Assembly (NCBI GenBank): GCA_040754315.1
Contig: JBFMCS010000048.1
Span: 1 to 49,216, forward strand
DNA length: 49,216 nt
Origin: Bacillota bacterium
GTDB lineage: Bacteria > Bacillota > Sulfobacillia > DUSP01 > JBFMCS01
Reading direction: 5' to 3'
Below, piece after piece: positions 43,890 through 49,216 of the stretch (the first letter of the stretch is position 1; every line of letters starts with the position of its first letter). The position numbers and the translations under genes are program-made. The notes beneath the pieces were generated by a model that searched no databases, had not been told where the DNA came from, and saw nothing but the letters and a program-made list of their open reading frames with translations.

Positions 43890-45071
43890 TCACTCTCTCC
43901 TCTCCAGTATCACACTGCCCCCCATGCCACCCCCAACGCACAGGGTGGCCAGGCCGTAGCGGGCCCCCCTTCGCGCCATCTCGTGGGCTAGGGTGGTCAG
44001 GAGCCTCAGCCCTGTGGCGCCTATGGGGTGGCCCAGGGCAATGCCCCCTCCGTTGACATTGATCCTGTCAACGTCAAAGCCCATCTCTCTCTGGCATGCG
44101 ATAACCTGGGCGGCGAAGGCCTCGTTGATCTCCATGAGGTCTATGTCCTCCAGCTTGAGCCCTGCCTTCTCCAGTGCCTTCCGGGTGGAGTGGACCGGGC
44201 CGATGCCCATGATGGATGGGTCACACCCTGCGTAGGCCCAGGAACGAAGGTAGGCCATGGGCTTGATGTCCAGCCTGGACGCCGCCTCTTCACTCGCCAC
44301 CACGCAGGCGGAGGCGGCATCGTTGATGGGGCAGGAGTTGCCCGCGGTAACGGTGCCGTCCTTCTTGAATACGGGCTCCGCCAGGGCAAGCCTCTCCAGG
44401 GAAAGGCCCGCCACTGGGGATTCGTCCTGCTTGACTACCTCTGCCGGCCCCCGGCGCTTGGGCACCTCCACCGGGACGATCTCGTCCTTGAACCTCCCCA
44501 TCCGGGCAGCCGTGAACGCCTTCCGGTGGCTCTCCACAGCCCAGGTATCCTGCTCCTCCCGGGTAATCCCGTACCTCTCAGCCAGGTTTTCCGCGGTAAG
44601 CCCCATTATCAGGCCTGTGTAGGGGTCAGTGAGACCCGTCCAGAGGCTGTCCTCGAAGGCCGCGTGGCGGAGCCTCAGGCCCCACCTGGCCCCGTAAACC
44701 TCGTAGGGGGCATTGCTCATGTTCTCGGCCCCTCCCGCCAAGATCACCTCCCCGTCGCCGGCCCTGATGGCCTGGGCAGCACTGGTTACCGCCTGGAGCC
44801 CTCCGGCACAGTTGCGCTGCACGCTGAAGGCGGGTATCTCGTAAGGGAAGGACGCAAAGAGGCTCACCTGCCTTCCAAGGTTTGCCTCCTTCGTGGGGTG
44901 GCCCCCGCTGGAGAATACCACCTCATCCAGGTCTCGGGGCTCGATGCCAACCCGCTGGAGGGCCTCCCTGGCCACGACCACGCCCAGCTGCGTGCTGTTC
45001 ATCTCCCTGAAGGCACCACCGAAGTTGCCCACAGGGGTCCTGCAGAAACCCGCCAAGACAATGGGTTTCAC
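43890..45071 (-). CDS. Acetyl-CoA acetyltransferase/3-ketoacyl-CoA thiolase
   Basis: 393 residues. Nucleophilic Cys in FSVQRNCAGGLQAVTSAAQA, substrate region INVNGGGIALGHPIGATGLR with the catalytic His, and the second Cys in GLATLCVGGGMGGSVILERR. It cleaves 3-ketoacyl-CoA, or in reverse condenses acetyl-CoA. The ATG at 45071 overlaps the DUF2889 stop by four bases, so it is coupled to that gene. Confidence 0.95.
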   Translation of the reverse strand: MKPIVLAGFCRTPVGNFGGAFREMNSTQLGVVVAREALQRVGIEPRDLDEVVFSSGGHPTKEANLGRQVSLFASFPYEIPAFSVQRNCAGGLQAVTSAAQAIRAGDGEVILAGGAENMSNAPYEVYGARWGLRLRHAAFEDSLWTGLTDPYTGLIMGLTAENLAERYGITREEQDTWAVESHRKAFTAARMGRFKDEIVPVEVPKRRGPAEVVKQDESPVAGLSLERLALAEPVFKKDGTVTAGNSCPINDAASACVVASEEAASRLDIKPMAYLRSWAYAGCDPSIMGIGPVHSTRKALEKAGLKLEDIDLMEINEAFAAQVIACQREMGFDVDRINVNGGGIALGHPIGATGLRLLTTLAHEMARRGARYGLATLCVGGGMGGSVILERRE

Positions 45072-45589
45072 TCCTCACTCCCTCCTTTCACTCCTGGCGG
45101 GGACCCGTCTCCCCGCGCGTAGACCACACAGGTGCCCGGCAAGAGTGCCCGTCCAAGTTCCATGAAGTGCCTTGAGACCCGCTCATCGACCTGGGCCGGG
45201 GAAAGTCCCTGCCCTTGAAGGGCCCGGGTGAGGGTCTCCCTCTCCTTCCTGGCCCAGGCTGGAAGGAAGGCCCTCAAGGCATCCAGGCTGAGTTCCGCCA
45301 GGTGGGTGCAGCCTTCCTCACCGCCCAGGAGGCGGAACACCTGGCGGTAGCACCCGGGCTCCACCCTCAGGCCCACCAGGCTTGACACCTGTGAGGCCGC
45401 GCGCCGGCACAGGGAGCCGTAGGGCACCTTCCCCATGCAGGCATAGGCAGAAAGCACCTCCCGGGTCTTTGAGTGGATGACCAGCTGGACATCCATGACG
45501 TGGTCCTCGTCCTCCAGGTGGCCGTTGAGGCTGAACTCCCCCTCCCGGACCTCCCGGGCAGTGATCACCTTTGAGCGGCAAAGAAGCAC
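45068..45589 (-). CDS. DUF2889-family protein
   Basis: 173 residues. Matches the pattern of this uncharacterised family: FSLNGHLEDEDHVMDVQLVI, a Cys-containing VPYGSLCRRAASQVSSLVGL, LLGGEEGCTHLAELSLDALR, and an ending with GTCVVYARG. The GTG at 45589 has GGGGGG upstream. It is the first gene of the beta-oxidation cluster and lies directly behind the sigma-54 promoter at 45621-45637. Its conserved Cys, His and acidic residues could bind a metal, but no function is assigned. Confidence 0.85.
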   Translation of the reverse strand: MLLCRSKVITAREVREGEFSLNGHLEDEDHVMDVQLVIHSKTREVLSAYACMGKVPYGSLCRRAASQVSSLVGLRVEPGCYRQVFRLLGGEEGCTHLAELSLDALRAFLPAWARKERETLTRALQGQGLSPAQVDERVSRHFMELGRALLPGTCVVYARGDGSPPGVKGGSEE

Positions 45590-45620
45590 CCGGACACCCC
45601 CCTTAGGTTGCCAGAAGGTT

Positions 45621-45637
45621 ATGCAAGAGTTGTGCCT
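45621..45637 (-). promoter_or_regulatory. Sigma-54 (-24/-12) promoter of the beta-oxidation cluster
   Basis: On the minus strand AGGCAC (-24 element, 45637-45632), five bases, TTGCAT (-12 element, 45626-45621). This fits TGGCAC-N5-TTGCA with one mismatch at the first base, and the GG and GC pair have the required spacing. It lies about 31 bases before the DUF2889 start. The neighbouring sigma-54 activator gene and the two palindromes upstream support it. Confidence 0.75.
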
Positions 45638-45697
45638 TGTGACACCAGGCGCAATTCCTGGCCAGGGCCATGGGGTTCAATGAGGGGGGAATACGTA

Positions 45698-45737
45698 TGT
45701 CCGGAAGAGCGGACAGTGCTGTCCGCAATGCCGGACA
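45698..45737 (-). promoter_or_regulatory. Two activator sites, TGTCCG-N6-CGGACA
   Basis: Perfect 6+6 inverted repeats at 45698-45715 and 45720-45737, with start points 22 bp apart, about two helical turns. They lie 60-100 bases upstream of the -24/-12 promoter and between the activator gene and its presumed target, so they are the probable upstream activating sequences. The spacer differs between the two (GAAGAG and CAATGC). Confidence 0.75.
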
Positions 45738-45760
45738 CCGGGATGGGGGCAGGGCTCTCT

Positions 45761-47869
45761 TCAGGTCTTCAGGCTCAGTCTCTGCATCTTCTGGTACAGG
45801 GTTGAGCGACTCACGCCCAGGTGCCTGGCGGCCAGGCTCTTGTTGCCGCCTGAGGCCTCAAGGGCCCTCACTATGGCATCCCTCTCCGCGGCCTCCACCG
45901 AGGCCCGGTAGCCTGCCTGCTCACCGCCAGTGACCGGCGTCGCGCTCACCAGGTAGGCCGGCAGGTGGTCCCTCTCTATCATGTAGGCCGCGCCCAGGTT
46001 CACCGCCCTCTCGATGGCGTTCTCCAGCTCCCTGACGTTCCCCGGCCAATCGTGGGCCTGGAGCACGGAGAGGGCATCGGGGGAAACCCCCCTGATCTCC
46101 ATTCCCATTTGCCGGTTCAGCTTCTCAATGAAGTGGTTGGCCAGGGGGAGTATATCCTCCTTCCTGTGTCTCAAGGGCAGGATAGTGAGGGCGACCACGT
46201 TGAGGCGGTAGTAGAGGTCCTCCCGGAACGCCTGCTGGGCAACGAGCTGGCCAAGGTCCCTGTTGGAGGCGGCTATTACCCTGACGTCAACCCGGACTAC
46301 CTCTGTGCCCCCGACCCTCTCGAACTCCCGGTCCTCCAGTACCCTGAGGATCTTGGCCTGCAGGTTTGGGCTCATGTCCCCAACCTCGTCCAGGAAGAGG
46401 GTTCCCCCGTCGGCCAGCTCGAACTTGCCGGGCTTACCGCCCTTCCTGGCACCAGTGAAGGCGCCCTCGGCGTATCCGAAGAACTCCGACTCAAGGAGGT
46501 CCGGAGGTATGGCAGCGCAGTTTACTTTTATGAAGGGTCCTAGCCTCCTGGGGCTTGCGTTGTGAAGCGCCTGGGCGAAGAGTTCCTTGCCTGTGCCGGT
46601 CTCCCCCTGGAGGAGCACTGTGGAGTTGCCCATGGCGGCCCGGCGGGCCTCCTCCTTGAGCCGGGCCATTTCGTGACTGGCCGAGACAATGTGGTCCAGG
46701 GTGTACCTGGCCCGGGTGAACCGGGAGAGTTCTTCCTGGTAGTAGGCAACCCGGGACTCTAGAGTCTCGATGCGCCGGGCGATCTCCCTGATCTCCTCCA
46801 GGCCCCGGAAGGTGATCTTGCCTACCGCACCTGACACCCTGCCCTCCTCAATGATGGGAAGGCAGGAGACCAGGACCTTGCGACCCCTGACTACTTGCAC
46901 TTGGGCCAGCTCCTGGGTCCCCGTGCGGGCCACCATGGGGAGGCAGGTCCCGTCCATCACACTGGACACGGGCTGGCCCACCAGGGCCTCCTGGCAGAGC
47001 CCGGTAAAGTCCGCCATGGCCTTGTTGGCCATGGTGATGGCACCTTTACCATCCACCACCACTATCCCTTCGTAGGCCAGGGCCAGGATGTTATCCAGGG
47101 TCTTGTGAAGGCCGGACACGCTCTCTAGGCGCCTGGCCACAGCCTCGTATTCCGTGAGGTCCTGGAATATGGTGGTGGCCCCGGTTATGATCCCGCCCAC
47201 GCAGATGGGGGTGCTGTTGGACACCACGGTGACTGACCTGAGGGACTGCTTCCGGCCAACCCTGGCCTCCCCTGACGCCAGCACCTCGGGGAGGTCGCTC
47301 TCGGGGAGCACCGACTGGATTGGCCTTCCCAGGGCCTCCCCAGCATTGAGGCCCAGGCATCGCTCTGCGGCAGGGTTGAGAATCGTCATGGTACACTGCT
47401 GGTCGATGGCGAATATGCCGTTGTGCATAGAGTCCAGGACGGTGCCTAGCTCCCCCAGGAGGAGGTCCTTCTGGGAGAGGAGTCCCCGGATGACATCGGC
47501 CTTGGTGAGCATGCCAACGATACGGCCATCCCCCGTAGTCACCACGGCCTGGCCTACCTCGGTGGTCTTGACCTTCTGGGCCACGGTCTCGAAGGACGTG
47601 TTCTGGTCCACCGTGATTACCCCGGTCTTCATGAAGTTCCCCACGCCCCCGTCAAGGTTGCCTGTCTCCAAGAGGCCCTGGTAGAGGCGGGAGCGAGTGA
47701 AAATGCCAAGGATCCTGGCGTCATCATCCACCACAGGCGCGGCGTCAAGCCCTGTCGCCTGGAAGAGCGCCAGGGCGTCTCTCATAGTGTCCCCGGGCTG
47801 GAGCAGGGCCACCTTCTGGGACATGATCTCCTTGACCAGCAAAGGCCATCCCCCCAGAAAGAAGTTCAT
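45761..47869 (-). CDS. Sigma-54-dependent activator with CBS pair and PAS domains
   Basis: About 702 residues. The N-terminal CBS pair (about residues 12-140) shows VKEIMSQKVALLQPGDTMRD and VITVDQNTSFETVAQKV; next come PAS-like regions (about 140-370; GIFAIDQQCTMTILNPAAER and GIVVVDGKGAITMANKA). The AAA+ domain has Walker A GETGTGKE, the sigma-54-contacting GAFTGA loop, and DGGTLFLDEVGDM. The C-terminal Fis-type helix-turn-helix is NKSLAARHLGVSRSTLYQKM. CBS pairs often bind adenylates and PAS domains small ligands, so it probably senses energy or acyl-CoA state. The start is uncertain: ATG 47869 lacks a good ribosome site, while TTG 47842 follows GGGGGGA and would begin LLVKEIM, closer to the CBS start. 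Confidence 0.93.
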   Translation of the reverse strand: MNFFLGGWPLLVKEIMSQKVALLQPGDTMRDALALFQATGLDAAPVVDDDARILGIFTRSRLYQGLLETGNLDGGVGNFMKTGVITVDQNTSFETVAQKVKTTEVGQAVVTTGDGRIVGMLTKADVIRGLLSQKDLLLGELGTVLDSMHNGIFAIDQQCTMTILNPAAERCLGLNAGEALGRPIQSVLPESDLPEVLASGEARVGRKQSLRSVTVVSNSTPICVGGIITGATTIFQDLTEYEAVARRLESVSGLHKTLDNILALAYEGIVVVDGKGAITMANKAMADFTGLCQEALVGQPVSSVMDGTCLPMVARTGTQELAQVQVVRGRKVLVSCLPIIEEGRVSGAVGKITFRGLEEIREIARRIETLESRVAYYQEELSRFTRARYTLDHIVSASHEMARLKEEARRAAMGNSTVLLQGETGTGKELFAQALHNASPRRLGPFIKVNCAAIPPDLLESEFFGYAEGAFTGARKGGKPGKFELADGGTLFLDEVGDMSPNLQAKILRVLEDREFERVGGTEVVRVDVRVIAASNRDLGQLVAQQAFREDLYYRLNVVALTILPLRHRKEDILPLANHFIEKLNRQMGMEIRGVSPDALSVLQAHDWPGNVRELENAIERAVNLGAAYMIERDHLPAYLVSATPVTGGEQAGYRASVEAAERDAIVRALEASGGNKSLAARHLGVSRSTLYQKMQRLSLKT

Positions 47870-48335
47870 GGGTAGAGTTTCAAGGAGGGGATAGGGGATT
47901 CCTGCGCGTGCCAGGACGGGTCTTCCTGGCGTCTCCTGCCCCTGCGCAGGCCGAGGCTCAAAAGGAGCGCGCCTCCCGCCACCTCCAGGATGGCGGCCTC
48001 TTTTCCCCTCGCTGGCCCTCACTTACACCCGGAAGCCAGAGCCCGTGGCCGACCCGTAGACCCAGATACCGAAGGCCATGAGCCCCCGGGGACATCCCTC
48101 CAGGACCTCTCCACTATTGGGGCCCGGGTTCACGAACCCGAAGCCCGTGGTAACCCCCGCGCGGTAGAGACTACCAGGATCAGATCCCCTCTTAAAGAAA
48201 GGCTTCGGGTCGTACTCGAGTGTATCTCACAATGAGGCCCCCCCTGGACCTCTACCCGTAACTTGAAGGTAGACCGCGCGGGGGGTTCCATGGATGTGGA
48301 GCTGCTGGCGGCGCTGCCTTCCCCAGCCAGCGTTC
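47870..48335. other. Intergenic stretch with a possible gene remnant
   Basis: On the minus strand a frame without start codon runs from about 48229 to a TAA at 48023-48025, about 65 codons, with coding-like composition (PGSLYRAGVTTGFGFVNPGP). I do not recognise a family. The remainder to 48335 shows no gene or promoter that I can support. Confidence 0.35.
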
Positions 48336-48980
48336 CTAGTCTAGGAGGCCCTGGAGCACGAGCCCGGAGGCGACAGCCAAAAGCATACTTGATAGGGTGC
48401 CTATCAGGTAGTACTCGGCGAACCTCCTGTCATTCAATTCCTGGAACCTTGCTATGGACTTAGCGGTTAATACGAAGCCCGCAGCCACTAGTGACCCGTG
48501 TAATAAGAGGGTCAGGAGGAGGGCTCTCTCCAGCATACCTATGTATGCCCCCAGGCTGAGGGAGCCGGCGGCCGCTGACACGGCTACCTCCCGGCCGCAT
48601 GTACAGTCCAGAACCTCTCGAATGAAGACAGCGCCACCGGTGACGCAGTAGGCGTACACCACCGCTATGGCGGCAACCCTCTCAAGCGCCCCCGGATCCA
48701 GGAGGAGGCCGGTGATCCCAGGGAATGGTATGATACGCTGGTAGAAGGCCACTATGTCCGGGTCGAGCGCCGGGGAGAACCCGCGCCACAGGAGCCCCAG
48801 CCAGTAGGCGTAGACAGCGTGTTCAGCGAGGAGAACCGCCAGGTGAAGGAGGGAGGTCCGGGTCCTGGCTCTCAGCAGGGCCCGGGTGAGGAATTCCAGG
48901 CATGTGTGAAGTGCTGCGGCGGCCAAGGCGAGCCCCAGCGCCCCTGCTAGTCCGAATGCATGGGTGAAGCCGTAGGTCAA
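48336..48980 (-). CDS. DUF3307-type integral membrane protein, 5' end lost
   Basis: 214 residues from a TTG at 48980, with about six hydrophobic segments. The C-terminal part YIGMLERALLLTLLLHGSLV, AAGFVLTAKSIARFQELNDR and RRFAEYYLIGTLSSMLLAVA closely matches the conserved tail of DUF3307-like proteins, some of which pair with SatD. The frame stays open upstream to TGA at 49089-49091 with no ATG; translated, this adds SPDFLLPAGGAGG, which resembles the D-F-L-L-Q start of DUF3307. So the true N-terminus has probably been cut off by the IS200/IS605 element at the right edge. Confidence 0.75.
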   Translation of the reverse strand: MTYGFTHAFGLAGALGLALAAAALHTCLEFLTRALLRARTRTSLLHLAVLLAEHAVYAYWLGLLWRGFSPALDPDIVAFYQRIIPFPGITGLLLDPGALERVAAIAVVYAYCVTGGAVFIREVLDCTCGREVAVSAAAGSLSLGAYIGMLERALLLTLLLHGSLVAAGFVLTAKSIARFQELNDRRFAEYYLIGTLSSMLLAVASGLVLQGLLD

Positions 48981-49066
48981 GATGAGGACAGCGATGCCCC
49001 GGTACAGGGGGCCCCTGGGCCGCCTGGCGTAGCCGCCAGCCCCTCCCGCTGGGAGCAGGAAGTCCG

Positions 49067-49095
49067 GTGAAGGCTCCCCTGAATGAATTCAGGGG
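49067..49095 (-). mobile_element. Right-end hairpin of an IS200/IS605-type element
   Basis: CCCCTGAA-TGAA-TTCAGGGG (49076-49095) is a perfect 8-bp stem with a 4-base loop, overlapping the end of tnpB and followed on the minus strand by AGCCTTCAC. IS200/IS605 ends are subterminal hairpins like this, recognised by TnpA. In TnpB systems the guide RNA ends here, and bases just outside act as its guide; the candidate guide on the minus strand runs down from 49066. Confidence 0.6.
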
Positions 49096-49216
49096 CTTCT
49101 AGGGCAAAGGCCCAGGGCTTGCCTTCCCAAACCCAAAATGTTTAGCGCGGCATTGTGGTCACGGCCTAAAACCATACCGCAACACGGACAACTGAAAACC
49201 CTCTCCGACAACGGCA
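49089..49216 (-). CDS. tnpB: TnpB (IS200/IS605 OrfB) C-terminal fragment, cut by window edge
   Basis: 41 codons plus stop, open to the window edge. The text contains PLSERVFSCPCCGMVLGRDH, with part of the zinc-finger cysteines, and NAALNILGLGRQALG, with the D-H-N-A-A-x-N motif that carries the last RuvC catalytic Asp. TnpB proteins are RNA-guided nucleases related to Cas12. Only the C-terminal end is here; completeness and activity cannot be judged. Confidence 0.88.
   Translation of the reverse strand, partial: PLSERVFSCPCCGMVLGRDHNAALNILGLGRQALGLCPRSP

Noticed and set aside
44028-45122. 364-codon plus-strand frame opposite the thiolase
   Set aside because: Antisense shadow; the thiolase on the minus strand has all catalytic motifs.

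Overview
This window most likely comes from a GC-rich, flagellated, anaerobic Firmicute of the Clostridia side (Moorella/Desulfotomaculum-like grade). The evidence is the block topA-trmFO-xerC-hslV-hslU-codY followed by a Firmicutes-type flgB operon, the presence of CodY, AGGAGG-type ribosome binding sites, a tungsten-type aldehyde:ferredoxin oxidoreductase and ferredoxin-fused electron transfer flavoproteins. No rRNA, tRNA or CRISPR array was seen. Species cannot be named from the sequence alone.

Layout. (1) 1-213: N-terminus of a transposase cut by the window edge. (2) 732-20388, all on the minus strand: a flagellar operon of 24 genes, read from flgB at the right to fliA and a small conserved protein at the left. 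It covers rod, MS ring, switch, export ATPase, hook, stator and export gate. fliL, fliM, cheY, flhF, flhG and the chemotaxis genes usual in such operons are absent. A class I cyclic di-GMP riboswitch with a downstream hairpin lies in the leader, and a PilZ (c-di-GMP receptor type) gene sits near the distal end. (3) 20.6-21.6 kb: a decayed IS1634-type transposase flanked by an imperfect ~70-bp direct repeat, sitting between codY and the flagellar leader. (4) 21604-28764: codY, hslU, hslV, xerC, trmFO and topA, with a good sigma-A promoter upstream of topA. (5) 29.1-35.6 kb: a mixed accessory stretch with a QueG-like iron-sulfur protein, a cupin, an opine dehydrogenase gene broken by a frameshift and an in-frame TAG, a frameshifted agmatinase-like gene, an intact aldehyde:ferredoxin oxidoreductase and a relic of a pyridoxamine-phosphate-oxidase-like gene. 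(6) 35596-45589, minus strand: a beta-oxidation cluster with thiolase, 3-hydroxyacyl-CoA dehydrogenase plus a free-standing C-terminal domain, enoyl-CoA hydratase, two acyl-CoA dehydrogenases, and two EtfAB pairs whose EtfA subunits carry two [4Fe-4S] ferredoxin motifs. (7) 45761-47869: a CBS-PAS-AAA+-Fis sigma-54 activator. (8) Right edge: a DUF3307-like membrane protein gene whose 5' end is replaced by the 3' end of an IS200/IS605-type tnpB.

How it fits together. The clearest regulatory unit is at 45.6 kb. The intergenic region between the activator and the first gene of the beta-oxidation cluster has a -24/-12 promoter and, 60-100 bases upstream, two copies of TGTCCG-N6-CGGACA spaced 22 bp apart. 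This is the layout expected for sigma-54 activation of acyl-CoA catabolism by the neighbouring activator. The second regulatory unit is the c-di-GMP riboswitch upstream of flgB, which suggests that second-messenger level gates flagellar gene expression, with the operon's own PilZ protein as a possible protein-level effector. Several genes in the accessory stretch are decaying, and mobile-element remnants lie at both edges and in the middle, so the window shows an old core operon set amid local genome erosion.
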